Shown: positions 10,556 through 20,251 of the stretch, one piece after another
Layout of the letters: each line of letters begins with the position of its first letter
Position numbering within the stretch: position 1 is the stretch's first letter
Origin: Yersinia kristensenii
Lineage (GTDB): Bacteria; Pseudomonadota; Gammaproteobacteria; Enterobacterales; Enterobacteriaceae
Direction of reading: 5' to 3'
Assembly (NCBI RefSeq): GCF_900460525.1
Contig: NZ_UHIY01000001.1
Location: forward strand, 2,604,001 to 2,668,000
Length of the DNA: 64,000 bases
The notes under the pieces: generated by a model
Seen by the model: only the letters and a program-made list of their open reading frames with translations
What the model was told of the DNA's origin: nothing
The model's database searches: none
Position numbers and translations under genes: made by a program

Positions 10556-11656
10556 GTGAATTTATTGTATATTATTACCGGGCTTGGGATAGGGGGAGCC
10601 GAAAAACAAACTGTATTGATCGCCAATAAGATGCATGAGGCTGGTCATAGCGTTATGATCATTTCCCTCACTGGCGATACTTTAGTTAACCCGGCTGATG
10701 GTATTCAGTTGAATGAATTAAAATTAGATAAAACCCCTTTTAGTTTATTTAAGGGACTATTTAAAGTTAGAAAAATAATAAAAAAATTCAAACCAGATGT
10801 TGTTCATAGTCATATGTTTCACGCTAATATATTTGCCAGGTTTCTGCGAGTCTTCACGAAAATACCTGTTTTAATATGTACAGCGCATAATACAAATGAA
10901 GGCAGTTCTCTACGGATGTTAGCATATAGATATACGGATAAACTCGCTTCTATCTCAACTAATGTGAGCCAGGATGCAGTTGATTCTTTCATTCAAAAAG
11001 ATGCTTCAACCATAACTAGAATGATAGTCGTTTCAAATGGTATTGATACCTCTCAGTTCGATTTTTCAATGGACGATAGAAAAACGAAGAGATTAGAGTT
11101 AGGTGTATTTGATAATACTCCTATGCTCCTCAGCGTAGGAAGATTAACGGAAGCAAAAGATTATCCAAACTTGTTGACTGCCTATTCTTTACTTATTAAA
11201 AAAAATGAATTTGAACGTGTTCCACCGCTGTATATTGTAGGAACGGGTCATCTTGAGAATCATCTTAAAAATATATCTAAAGAACTTAGTATTGAGAAAT
11301 ATGTAACATTTCTTGGACAAAGAAATGATATACGACAATTAATGTGTGCTGCTGATATTTTTATCCTGTCCTCCGAATGGGAAGGTTTTCCACTAGTCAT
11401 TACTGAAGCCATGGCATGTAAGAAATTGATTGTAGCTACAGATGCTGGTGGTATCACTGAGGCGCTAGGCGATTGTGGCTCTGTTGTTCCAGTAAAAGAT
11501 CCCACTAGTTTATCCCAAGAAATAAATAAAATGATAAATTTATCAGATGAAGAAAAAGAAATACTAAGTAATAAGGTGAGAGAACGAATTATTGAAACAA
11601 ACGCTATTGAGAAAATAATTGAGCGCTGGATATCAATTTATACTCAACATTATTAA
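10556..11656 (+). CDS. family 4 glycosyltransferase, GTG start
   Basis: 366-residue GT-B transferase. The N-terminus is NLLYIITGLGIGGAEKQ; the donor domain shows LLSVGRLTEAKDYPNLL and SSEWEGFPLVITEAMACK with the E-x7-E glutamates. The GTG at 10556 is preferred over the one at 10550: the ribosome-binding AAGAGGG runs 10544-10550 and would touch the earlier start, but leaves 5 nt to the later one. Third of the consecutive glycosyltransferases; acceptor and donor unknown. Confidence 0.82.
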   Translation: MNLLYIITGLGIGGAEKQTVLIANKMHEAGHSVMIISLTGDTLVNPADGIQLNELKLDKTPFSLFKGLFKVRKIIKKFKPDVVHSHMFHANIFARFLRVFTKIPVLICTAHNTNEGSSLRMLAYRYTDKLASISTNVSQDAVDSFIQKDASTITRMIVVSNGIDTSQFDFSMDDRKTKRLELGVFDNTPMLLSVGRLTEAKDYPNLLTAYSLLIKKNEFERVPPLYIVGTGHLENHLKNISKELSIEKYVTFLGQRNDIRQLMCAADIFILSSEWEGFPLVITEAMACKKLIVATDAGGITEALGDCGSVVPVKDPTSLSQEINKMINLSDEEKEILSNKVRERIIETNAIEKIIERWISIYTQHY

Positions 11657-11740
11657 TAATCTCTAATCTTAATTTGTGTTTACTATAAAACATGATGTTT
11701 TTTATAGTTAACATAGTTGTGAAATAAATTTGGGGTTAAA

Positions 11741-12766
11741 ATGCCAACTTTAATATTATTACTATTAGTATTCTTTCTGGCTTCTGTAGGGTTAACATAT
11801 TTATTACGTCGATATGCTCTTAAGAATAATATTATAGATAAACCTAACTCACGTAGCTCACACCTCGTCCCAACCCCTCGAGGAGGCGGTGTTGCAATTG
11901 TTGTTAGCTTTCTTATTGGTATAATTATTTTTTATTTTCAAGGTTATTTTCCTCTTTTACCTGCAGTGGGATTGGTTGTATCAGGTGGAGCCATCGCATT
12001 GGTTGGCTTCTGGGATGATCATGGGCATATTGCTGCTCGCTGGCGTCTTCTGGCTCATTTTTCTGCTGCGGCATTTTTACTATTTTGTCTCGGTGGTTTC
12101 CCGGTATTAATTGTCTCTGGAGTTGTTGTCAATCTCGGTATTTTGGGAAACTTATTTGGCTTGTTATTTTTAGTGTGGATGTTAAATCTCTATAATTTCA
12201 TGGATGGTATAGATGGTTTAGCAAGCGCACAGGCAGTCACAACCAGTATTGGCGCGCTCGTCATTTATTTTATCAGTGGATATAACGTAGATCTGAGCAG
12301 TTATCTGGTGCTTGGTTTGCTTGCTAGCACTGTTTTAGGATTTCTACTGTGGAATTTTCCACCCGCTAAAATATTCATGGGTGATGCAGGGAGTGGTTTT
12401 CTGGGGTTAATTATCGGTTCTTTAGCGATAAGCGCGGGTTGGATAGAAACAAAATTCTTCTTCTGTTGGCTAATTTTATTAGGTTTATTTATTGTTGATG
12501 CTACATGGACTTTGGTGCGTAGAGTTATTAGTGGTTTTAAAGTTTATGAAGCCCATAGAAGTCACGGTTATCAAATATTATCCAGAAGATTTAACGGACA
12601 TTTGCCAGTGACTTTATCTGCTATTACTATAAATATAATTTGGCTATTCCCTATTGCATTACTTGTAGGAATTGACATTGTTAATCCAATAATTGGACTT
12701 ATTATTTCTTATATTCCTCTTCTATTTGTTGACTATAAATTTAATGCTGGAGTTAATAATTATTAA
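11741..12766 (+). CDS. wbcO: WecA/WbcO-like undecaprenyl-phosphate sugar-phosphate transferase
   Basis: 341-residue polytopic membrane enzyme of the MraY/WecA family with about 10-11 hydrophobic segments. Signature stretches visible: SSHLVPTPRGGG near residue 40, NFMDGIDGLA near 155, FMGDAGSGFLG near 215 and HRSHGYQ near 270. It should load the first sugar phosphate onto undecaprenyl phosphate. In Y. enterocolitica O:3, WbcO does this for the outer core, using the product of WbcP, the gene directly downstream here. The orthologue name rests on position and family. Confidence 0.83.
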   Translation: MPTLILLLLVFFLASVGLTYLLRRYALKNNIIDKPNSRSSHLVPTPRGGGVAIVVSFLIGIIIFYFQGYFPLLPAVGLVVSGGAIALVGFWDDHGHIAARWRLLAHFSAAAFLLFCLGGFPVLIVSGVVVNLGILGNLFGLLFLVWMLNLYNFMDGIDGLASAQAVTTSIGALVIYFISGYNVDLSSYLVLGLLASTVLGFLLWNFPPAKIFMGDAGSGFLGLIIGSLAISAGWIETKFFFCWLILLGLFIVDATWTLVRRVISGFKVYEAHRSHGYQILSRRFNGHLPVTLSAITINIIWLFPIALLVGIDIVNPIIGLIISYIPLLFVDYKFNAGVNNY

Positions 12767-12844
12767 CCGACCATAATTTATGGCCAGTTACTGCATTTAA
12801 TTCTCATTGCTTGAAATGGCGTGTTCCGTCTTGGGGTTAGTATT

Positions 12845-14758
12845 ATGTTTCTTGTGTTTCTGTTGTCTTTACCAAGACCGATTAAACGAATCATTATGCT
12901 ATTGTTAGATACAATTCTAATTGTTTTGGCATATTGGGGCGCTTTCTGGGTACGGCTGGATGTAGACAGTCCATTTTCTAGTGTTGAACAATGGGTGGCA
13001 TTGGCTGTCATTATACCACCAACTCTTTTGGTCTATATTAGACTTGGTTTGTACCGGACGGTATTACGGTATGTCAGTGCAAAAATTGTCACTACTGTAA
13101 TGATTGGTGTCGTATTATCTTCTGGATTGCTGGTACTGGGTTCATACTTCTTGGGAATATATTTACCAAGAACTGTTGCTGTTATGTTCTTTGTTTTCTC
13201 ATTAGTATTGATATGTGGTTCTCGGCTGTTTTTTCGCATGCTATTAAACTATGGTGTTAGGGGGAAAATTCCGGTAGTCATATACGGTGCTGGTGCTTCT
13301 GGTCGACAATTATTACCTGCACTTATGCAAGCTAGTGAATATTTTCCAATTGCATTTATTGATGATAATCCAAAATTAAATAAAGCTGTTATTCATGGCG
13401 TTACAGTTTACCCTTCAGAGAAACTTGAATATTTAATCGAGCGCTATGGTATTAAGAAAGTGTTATTGGCGATGCCAAGTGTTAGCCAAAGTCAGCGTAG
13501 AGCTGTTGTCGCTAAACTTGAGAATCTCTCTTGTGAAGTTTTATCTATTCCTGGTATGTCTGACTTAGTCGAAGGTCGGGCACAAATCAGTAGTTTAAAG
13601 AAAGTCTCAATTGAGGAATTACTCGGGAGAGACCCTGTAGAGCCAGATAAGAAGTTATTAGCTAAAAATATTACAGGAAAAGTCGTAATGGTGACAGGAG
13701 CGGGTGGGTCAATTGGCTCTGAGCTATGTCGACAAATTATTGTGGAGAAACCAAAGTTATTAATTCTTTTTGATATATCTGAGTTTTCACTTTATTCCAT
13801 TGAGAATGAAATAGCCGCAATATGTAAAAATAATAAGGTTGATATAGGGGTTGTCGCATTGCTTGGCTCGGTGCAAAGTGAAAAACGGTTAGTTCAAATA
13901 ATGTCCAGCTTCCAGGTTAATACGGTTTATCATGCTGCTGCTTATAAGCATGTCCCTCTTGTTGAAAATAACGTGATTGAGGGGGTGAAGAACAATATAT
14001 TTGGTACACTTTACTGTGCAAAAGCGGCGATAAAATCAGGTGTGGAAAAATTTGTTTTAATTTCTACAGATAAAGCAGTACGACCAACCAATACCATGGG
14101 AGCAACCAAGAGAATGGCAGAACTTGTGTTGCAGGCGTTATCGAAAGAACAAAATAATACAAAATTTTGCATGGTTCGCTTTGGCAATGTTTTGGGATCT
14201 TCCGGCTCTGTTGTTCCTCTCTTTAAGAAACAAATCGCAGAGGGGGGCCCAGTAACTCTCACGCACAAAGACATTATTCGCTACTTTATGACGATTCCTG
14301 AAGCTGCTCAACTTGTTATTCAAGCCGGTGCTATGGGGCAGGGTGGCGATGTTTTCGTATTAGATATGGGCGATCCTGTTAAGATCATTGATTTGGCCAA
14401 ACGGATGATTAATCTTTCAGGTCTTTCAATTAAGAGTGAAGAAAACCCCGATGGTGATATCGCGATAGAGATTTTGGGGTTGCGGCCAGGTGAAAAATTA
14501 TATGAAGAGTTATTAATCGGTGAATCTGTACAGAATACCCATCATCCTCGAATTATGACAGCAACTGAAGTTATGCTTGAATGGGACAATTTGAACACTT
14601 TACTAAACAAAATTGAAATTGCCTGCAATGACTTTAATTATGAGTGTATTCGTTCTTTATTGATAGAGGCGCCTGCCGGATTTCAACCAACAGATGGTAT
14701 CTGTGATATCGTTTGGCAAAAAACTCACGATGAAAATGCAAAAAACACATTTGTTTAA
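12845..14758 (+). CDS. wbcP: membrane UDP-N-acetylglucosamine 4,6-dehydratase (WbcP/WbpM type)
   Basis: 637-residue long-chain dehydratase of the CapD/WbpM family: four N-terminal membrane segments, a first Rossmann fold (GAGASGRQ), then a second (TGAGGSIGSE) carrying catalysis. The active-site region STDKAVRPTNTMGATKR has methionine in place of the usual tyrosine (TMK/SMK type), characteristic of this branch. It converts UDP-GlcNAc to the 4-keto-6-deoxy sugar used as first outer-core residue. ATG 12845 is chosen because GGGG at 12833-12836 sits 8 nt upstream; the frame is open to 12821. Confidence 0.88.
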   Translation: MFLVFLLSLPRPIKRIIMLLLDTILIVLAYWGAFWVRLDVDSPFSSVEQWVALAVIIPPTLLVYIRLGLYRTVLRYVSAKIVTTVMIGVVLSSGLLVLGSYFLGIYLPRTVAVMFFVFSLVLICGSRLFFRMLLNYGVRGKIPVVIYGAGASGRQLLPALMQASEYFPIAFIDDNPKLNKAVIHGVTVYPSEKLEYLIERYGIKKVLLAMPSVSQSQRRAVVAKLENLSCEVLSIPGMSDLVEGRAQISSLKKVSIEELLGRDPVEPDKKLLAKNITGKVVMVTGAGGSIGSELCRQIIVEKPKLLILFDISEFSLYSIENEIAAICKNNKVDIGVVALLGSVQSEKRLVQIMSSFQVNTVYHAAAYKHVPLVENNVIEGVKNNIFGTLYCAKAAIKSGVEKFVLISTDKAVRPTNTMGATKRMAELVLQALSKEQNNTKFCMVRFGNVLGSSGSVVPLFKKQIAEGGPVTLTHKDIIRYFMTIPEAAQLVIQAGAMGQGGDVFVLDMGDPVKIIDLAKRMINLSGLSIKSEENPDGDIAIEILGLRPGEKLYEELLIGESVQNTHHPRIMTATEVMLEWDNLNTLLNKIEIACNDFNYECIRSLLIEAPAGFQPTDGICDIVWQKTHDENAKNTFV

Positions 14759-14816
14759 TGATGGCCTTGAGATTGCTCTCTAATTATATTTGCATTTTAT
14801 TATTTACGGAATTGAT

Positions 14817-15836
14817 ATGAAGAATGTTGCATTTGTAATTACTAAATCAATCATTGGTGGTGCCCAAGGTTGGGTTTTAGAGCAAGTTAAGCTGCTTAAA
14901 GATGATTGTAATATTATTTTGATAACCTCTGAGCCTGGTTGGTTAACCGAAACTATTGTCTGTGACAAAATCGTTATTATTCCAGAGATCAGGAAAATGG
15001 CCAGTATTAAGGCTATTTACTGTTTATATAAAACACTTAAAGAAAATAAGATTGATATTGTTGTATCCAGTTCTGCCAACGCGGGGCTTTATAGTCGATT
15101 AGCTCGCTTATTCCTACGTTTCCGCGGTGTGTATGTTTCTCATGGATGGTCATGTATTTACAATGGCAATGTATTGAAGTTTATATTTTGTTATATTGAA
15201 AAATTATTGTCACATATTACCGATGTTGTATGGTGTGTATCTCAAAGTGATGCGGATAAAGCAATTAAAATTATTGGTATTAAACCTGAGAAGATAATAA
15301 CGCAGCTTAATGCTATAACACCCTTAGCTGAGCGCTCAGACCGCCCGTGTGAAAATAAAATTATTTATGTTTGCCGATTAGCTTATCCAAAACGTCCTGA
15401 CTTGATCTTAAAAGTTGTTGCTGCTAATCCCCAATATGATCTCGATATTGTTGGTGATGGTGAGTATTATCAAGATCTTAAAAATGAATATGGTAGTTAT
15501 GACAATATTCATTTCTATGGTGAGATTAAAGGGTTCGATAAATTTAATCAGTATGATGTATTTGTATTAACATCAGACAGCGAAGGTTTACCGATGGCAG
15601 CAATTGAAGCGACTAGTGCCAGTCTACCCGTTATCTTAAGTAATGTAGGTGGTTGTAGTGAGGTTGTTGACCAAAATGGTATTTTAATTAGGAATACAAC
15701 AGAAGAGTTAGATGCTGCTCTTAATAAGGTGTTTTCAAATTATGCTTCATTCTATAAAGCTGCGCAAAAACAAAAAAATAAATTTGATATAAACAATGTT
15801 AAGGATAAGTGCAGGGAAATTATTCTTGGGCGATGA
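14817..15836 (+). CDS. wbcQ: family 4 glycosyltransferase (WbcQ position)
   Basis: 339-residue GT-B transferase. N-terminal KNVAFVITKSIIGGAQGW, then IIYVCRLAYPKRPDLIL and the E-x7-E motif in TSDSEGLPMAAIEATSAS. The ATG at 14817 has ACGGA 6 nt upstream; the longer frame starting with TTG at 14790 lacks a binding site. Its place between the dehydratase and gne matches wbcQ of the O:3 outer-core cluster. Confidence 0.75.
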   Translation: MKNVAFVITKSIIGGAQGWVLEQVKLLKDDCNIILITSEPGWLTETIVCDKIVIIPEIRKMASIKAIYCLYKTLKENKIDIVVSSSANAGLYSRLARLFLRFRGVYVSHGWSCIYNGNVLKFIFCYIEKLLSHITDVVWCVSQSDADKAIKIIGIKPEKIITQLNAITPLAERSDRPCENKIIYVCRLAYPKRPDLILKVVAANPQYDLDIVGDGEYYQDLKNEYGSYDNIHFYGEIKGFDKFNQYDVFVLTSDSEGLPMAAIEATSASLPVILSNVGGCSEVVDQNGILIRNTTEELDAALNKVFSNYASFYKAAQKQKNKFDINNVKDKCREIILGR

Positions 15837-15872
15837 AGTCTATTTCGGCTCCTTAAATTTAATAGGTAGGTT

Positions 15873-16883
15873 ATGACTATTTTAGTGACTGGCGGTGCGG
15901 GGTATATTGGTTCACACACAGTGCTAACACTCTTAGAGAATGGCAAGGATGTTGTTGTATTAGACAATTTATCTAACGCTTCTGCTGAATCATTATTGCG
16001 TGTATCTCAAATTACAGGTCGTATGGCAACTTTTTACCAAGGTGATGTATTAGATAGCGATTGTCTTAAGCAGATATTTTCTGAGCATAAAATTGATGCA
16101 GTTATTCATTTCGCGGGTTTGAAATCAGTCGGTGAATCAGTGGTTAAGCCGATTGAATATTACCAAAATAATGTCACCGGTTCGATTGTCTTACTTGAAG
16201 AAATGGTCATTGCTGACGTCAAAAAATTAATATTTAGCTCTTCTGCTACAGTGTATGGCGATCCTGAATTTGTTCCTCTGACTGAAGATGCTCGTATTGG
16301 CGGTACAACCAACCCTTATGGCTCATCAAAGGTCATGGTTGAGCAAATATTGAAGGATTTCTCTTTTGCTCACCCTGATTTTTCCATAAGAGCGCTGCGG
16401 TACTTTAATCCTGTTGGTGCTCATACTTCAGGCCTAATTGGTGAGGACCCAAATGGTAAACCTAACAACTTGCTGCCTTTTATTACTCAGGTTGCGATTG
16501 GTAAACTCCCTAAATTAGCTGTTTATGGCGATGATTATCCTACGACAGATGGTTCTGGTGTCCGAGATTATATTCATGTCATGGATCTCGCTGAAGGGCA
16601 TATTTGTGCGCTTAATAAGCTAACAGCAGGATTTAAGGTTTATAATCTTGGCTCGGGTGTTGGGTATTCAGTGCTACAGATGATCGCGGAATTTGAGCGT
16701 ATATCAGGTAAAAAAATTCCTTATGAAATTGTGGCTCGTCGTTCTGGGGATATTGCAGAATGTTGGGCGAGTGCAGAACTTGCCTTGAAAGAATTAGAGT
16801 GGAAAGCCAAAAGAAGTTTAACGGATATGCTAAAAGACGCTTGGAATTGGCAGCAATCTAATCCTAATGGCTATGTTCGTTAA
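15873..16883 (+). CDS. gne: UDP-N-acetylglucosamine 4-epimerase (Gne/GalE family)
   Basis: 336-residue short-chain dehydrogenase-type epimerase. NAD-binding [10 protein letters not shown] is at residues 6-15, followed by the catalytic SSSATVYG and Y-x3-K in NPYGSSK. It interconverts UDP-GlcNAc and UDP-GalNAc, supplying GalNAc for the cluster. In Y. enterocolitica O:3 the gene at this spot was called galE and later gne; GalE activity cannot be excluded. Last cluster gene; gsk follows in the same direction after 61 bp with no terminator seen. Confidence 0.87.
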   Translation: MTILVTGGAGYIGSHTVLTLLENGKDVVVLDNLSNASAESLLRVSQITGRMATFYQGDVLDSDCLKQIFSEHKIDAVIHFAGLKSVGESVVKPIEYYQNNVTGSIVLLEEMVIADVKKLIFSSSATVYGDPEFVPLTEDARIGGTTNPYGSSKVMVEQILKDFSFAHPDFSIRALRYFNPVGAHTSGLIGEDPNGKPNNLLPFITQVAIGKLPKLAVYGDDYPTTDGSGVRDYIHVMDLAEGHICALNKLTAGFKVYNLGSGVGYSVLQMIAEFERISGKKIPYEIVARRSGDIAECWASAELALKELEWKAKRSLTDMLKDAWNWQQSNPNGYVR

Positions 16884-16944
16884 ATATTGGGTACTTGTGC
16901 TAAAATTCCTTATCTCTTCATTCCTAAATTTGTAACAAACAACA

Positions 16945-18249
16945 ATGAAATTTCCTGGTAAACGCAAATCTAAGCACTATTTTCCTGTTAATGCCCGAGA
17001 TCCTTTACTGCAACCGGCGCAGACAGAAAATGAGGTGAGTACCTCTTATATCGTCGGCATTGATCAGACGCTGGTTGATATTGAAGCGAAAGTCGATGAG
17101 AACTTTATTACGCGTTATGGCCTTAGCCAAGGGCATTCTTTGGTTATAGAGGATGATGTCGCTGAGCGCCTTTATCAGGAACTAACGGCTAATGGATTGA
17201 TAACTCATGAGTTTGCCGGTGGTACCATTGGAAATACATTGCACAATTATTCTGTGTTGGCCGATGACCGTTCTATTTTGCTAGGGACGATGTGTAGTAA
17301 TATCAAAATTGGCAGCTATGCCTACCGTTACTTATGCAATACCTCGAGTCGTACAGATTTGAACTATCTACAGGCTGTTGATGGTGCCATTGGTCGCTGT
17401 TTCACTTTAATTACAGATAATGGTGAGCGGACATTTGCGATCAGCCCAGGTCAAATGAATCAACTGCGGCCGGAAAGTATTCCTGAAGATATTATCGCTG
17501 GTGCTTCAGCATTGGTTCTTACTGCTTATCTGGTGCGTTGTAAGCCTGGTGAGCCAATGCCTGATGCGACTATGCAAGCTATCAGTTATGCAAAAAAATA
17601 TAATGTTCCCGTTGTGATGACACTTGGAACCAAATATGTCATTGCAGATAATCCGCAGTGGTGGCGCGATTTTCTTAAAGAGCATGTTTCTATCGTTGCG
17701 ATGAATGAAGATGAAGCTTATGAGCTGACTGGCCTGAATGACCCATTAATGGCTTCAGATATGGCGTTGAGCTGGGTTGATTTAGTGCTTTGTACCGCAG
17801 GCCCGAATGGGCTTTATATGGCGGGTTATACAGAGGAGGCCAATAAGCGACAAACGCAGCATCCTTTATTGCCTGGCGCTATTGCAGAATTTAATCTGTA
17901 TGAGTTCAGTCGAGCAATGCGCAAAGAGCATTGTGAGAATCCATTGCGTATTTATTCTCATATCGCCCCTTATATGGGGGGGCCAGAGAAAATAATGAAT
18001 ACTAATGGGGCAGGCGATGGTGCATTATCCGCCGTGCTGCATGATATTGCTGCTAATGGCTTTCATCGTAATAATGTTCCTAACTCAAGCAAACATGTTC
18101 GTAGCTGCCTTAGTTACTCTTCGTTGGCACAAGTATGTAAATATGCCAATCGAGTCAGTTATCAGGTGTTGAATCAACATTCACCACGTTTAACTCGTGG
18201 TTTGCCTGAGCGAGAAGATAGTTTAGAAGAGTCGTACTGGGATAGATAA
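16945..18249 (+). CDS. gsk: inosine/guanosine kinase
   Basis: Purine salvage enzyme phosphorylating guanosine and inosine. 434 residues, PfkB/ribokinase family. The GGTIGNTLHN substrate region is near residue 93 and the catalytic NTNGAGDGALSA near 352, in which the aspartate is the general base. Right border of the sugar cluster in Yersinia and neighbour of ybaL as in E. coli. A perfect 34-bp palindrome (18263-18296) terminates it and the convergent ybaL. Confidence 0.96.
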   Translation: MKFPGKRKSKHYFPVNARDPLLQPAQTENEVSTSYIVGIDQTLVDIEAKVDENFITRYGLSQGHSLVIEDDVAERLYQELTANGLITHEFAGGTIGNTLHNYSVLADDRSILLGTMCSNIKIGSYAYRYLCNTSSRTDLNYLQAVDGAIGRCFTLITDNGERTFAISPGQMNQLRPESIPEDIIAGASALVLTAYLVRCKPGEPMPDATMQAISYAKKYNVPVVMTLGTKYVIADNPQWWRDFLKEHVSIVAMNEDEAYELTGLNDPLMASDMALSWVDLVLCTAGPNGLYMAGYTEEANKRQTQHPLLPGAIAEFNLYEFSRAMRKEHCENPLRIYSHIAPYMGGPEKIMNTNGAGDGALSAVLHDIAANGFHRNNVPNSSKHVRSCLSYSSLAQVCKYANRVSYQVLNQHSPRLTRGLPEREDSLEESYWDR

Positions 18250-18262
18250 GAGAATATTCGCT

Positions 18263-18296
18263 ATAAGTAGGGCCAGCATATGCTGGCCCTACTTAT
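18263..18296. terminator. bidirectional terminator between gsk and ybaL
   Basis: A perfect 34-bp palindrome centred at 18279/18280, with core GGGCCAGCATATGCTGGCCC. It lies between the convergent gsk and ybaL stops and has AT-rich flanks on both sides. Confidence 0.85.
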
Positions 18297-18323
18297 TTAT
18301 ATTGTGCTAACACAGTAATACTT

Positions 18324-20015
18324 TTAAATCGGGCAAAGAGGGCGCTTATCTTCTTCCGTCAGTGTTTCTATCTTCAGCATATTAAGCATACTGTTAGCAA
18401 TTTCACGTTCGCCCATAACAACCTGATTTGCACCTCGATCTGAGATATAAACTACTTCATCGTCATAGTGCGCGCGCGCAATTATCTCAAGGTCCGGTCG
18501 TTTAATTCTGGCTGAGGCGACAATTTCCCCGGCTTCGTAGCCATTCGGAATGGTCAGTAATAACCAGCGTGCGCAATCTATACGAGCCAGCGACATAATA
18601 TCTGCGCTTGCAGCATTGCCTAATACTGCATTAATACCTTGTTCACGTAGTGCTTCCACTCTGGGTCGGGAGTTCTCGATGACCACTAAGGGAATACCTT
18701 CCGCATGTAGTTTGGCGCCTAATAAGCTGCCAACCCGACCATAACCCACTAATAATGCGTGATTGCATAAATCGACAGGGATCTGCTTTTCCTCTTCGAC
18801 TGCTTCTTCCAGAATCAGATCTTCCATGGTCTCGTTCTTGGCCAAATAGCGATCTAACAATGTGAAAAGTAACGGATTGAGCATGATGGACAGAATCGCT
18901 CCCGCCAGTACCAGATTACGGCCGTGTTCTGACATTAAACCGAGAGAAATCCCAAGCCCTGCCAGAATAAAGGCGAATTCACCTATTTGTGCCAAGCTGA
19001 CCGAAATGGTGAGTGCGGTGCGTTTTGAGTGGCCAAACATCCGCACTAATATGAATGCTGCGGCTGATTTACCGAAGATGATGATAGCCAGTGAGGCCAG
19101 TACGGCTAAGGGCTCATGTAGCAAAATCATTGGGTCGAACAACATCCCGACTGAAACGAAGAACAGGACGGCGAATGCATCACGTAATGGCAGAGTATCT
19201 TGCGCGGCACGATGGCTGAGTTCAGATTCATTCAATACCATTCCCGCGAAGAATGCACCCAGAGCAAAGGATACATCGAACAGCCCTACAGCACCGTATG
19301 CAATCCCAAGTGCTAATACCAGCACTGCCAGGGTAAATAGCTCACGGGAGCCGGTACTGGCGGTTTTAGCCAGTATCCAGGGCACCAGGCGGCGGCCGAC
19401 AACAATCATCAGAGTAATGAATGCAATTACCTTACCGATGGTAATCGCCAATTCAGTGAATAATTGGCTCAGACTGGTGGTTTCGTTCCCCATCACGCCA
19501 GCAAAGGCTGGTAATAGCACCAATGTAAGTACCATCGCCAAATCTTCAACAATCAACCAGCCAATGGCAATTTGCCCTCGTTGGCTATCAATGAGTTGCC
19601 GTTCTTCTAATGCGCGTAGTAATACCACGGTACTGGCGGTTGATAGGCAAAGACCGAAGACAAACCCAGTCATTAAATCCCAGCCTAATAAATGCGATAG
19701 TCCCATCCCGAGTAAAGTGGCGACGGCAATTTGTGCGACGGCACCGGGTATGGCGATAGCTTTTACTGCGAGGAGGTCTTTGAGCGAGAAGTGAAGTCCG
19801 ACACCAAACATCAACAAAATAACACCAATTTCAGCCAATTCTGGTGCTAATGAGGTATCAGCAACAAAACCTGGCGTGAATGGCCCGGCCAGCACTCCTG
19901 CGGCAAGGTACCCCACCAGTGGTGAGATGCGCAGGCGGTGAGCCAAGGTGCCCAAGAGGAAGGCGAGAACAAGGCCTCCGACAATCGTGGTAATTAAGGG
20001 TGTTGAGTGGTGCAT
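18324..20015 (-). CDS. ybaL: YbaL, CPA2-family cation/proton antiporter with RCK domain
   Basis: 563-residue inner-membrane protein, nearly collinear with E. coli YbaL (MHHSTPLITTIVGG). About 12-13 membrane segments cover residues 5-390, including GVILLMFGVGLHFS and SQIGEFAFI-like (SLAQIGEFAFI). Next comes a cytosolic RCK_N domain with a Rossmann motif (ALLVGYGRVGSLLG, about 417-430). Related to KefB/KefC glutathione-gated potassium efflux; the substrate of YbaL itself is uncertain. Divergent from nothing nearby; a 236-bp spacer separates it from fsr. Confidence 0.93.
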   Translation of the reverse strand: MHHSTPLITTIVGGLVLAFLLGTLAHRLRISPLVGYLAAGVLAGPFTPGFVADTSLAPELAEIGVILLMFGVGLHFSLKDLLAVKAIAIPGAVAQIAVATLLGMGLSHLLGWDLMTGFVFGLCLSTASTVVLLRALEERQLIDSQRGQIAIGWLIVEDLAMVLTLVLLPAFAGVMGNETTSLSQLFTELAITIGKVIAFITLMIVVGRRLVPWILAKTASTGSRELFTLAVLVLALGIAYGAVGLFDVSFALGAFFAGMVLNESELSHRAAQDTLPLRDAFAVLFFVSVGMLFDPMILLHEPLAVLASLAIIIFGKSAAAFILVRMFGHSKRTALTISVSLAQIGEFAFILAGLGISLGLMSEHGRNLVLAGAILSIMLNPLLFTLLDRYLAKNETMEDLILEEAVEEEKQIPVDLCNHALLVGYGRVGSLLGAKLHAEGIPLVVIENSRPRVEALREQGINAVLGNAASADIMSLARIDCARWLLLTIPNGYEAGEIVASARIKRPDLEIIARAHYDDEVVYISDRGANQVVMGEREIANSMLNMLKIETLTEEDKRPLCPI

Positions 20016-20196
20016 CCAGACTCCTTCTAGTTCGGCAGGGCGGCAAGCATTTCACAGTAATAACATCAGTTTATTGCATTTATGCGATCAATGCGCGATA
20101 AAAATTCATTTTTTATCGATAAAAGTCTGCTTTGGCATGGAAATTGTTTGAAGTGGTTGTTTGTGAGGGATTTGCTATTTCTATCTCTATTACACA

Positions 20197-20234
20197 GGGA
20201 GATCTCCCGACTGAAACACATATTTCAATCGGGA
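20197..20234. terminator. hairpin downstream of fsr
   Basis: An 11/12-bp stem (20205-20216 with 20223-20234) overlaps a perfect 12-bp palindrome GGGAGATCTCCC at 20197-20208, so two alternative hairpins are possible. No T-run is present. It lies 18 bp beyond the fsr stop; a terminator or mRNA stabiliser is inferred. Confidence 0.5.
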
Positions 20235-20251
20235 TTCTAAGGTTATTACTA

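Noticed and set aside
19948..20151. Open frames antisense to ybaL and copA on the plus strand, some over 80 codons
   Set aside because: They are mirror frames of well-conserved genes with atypical amino-acid composition and no translation signals.
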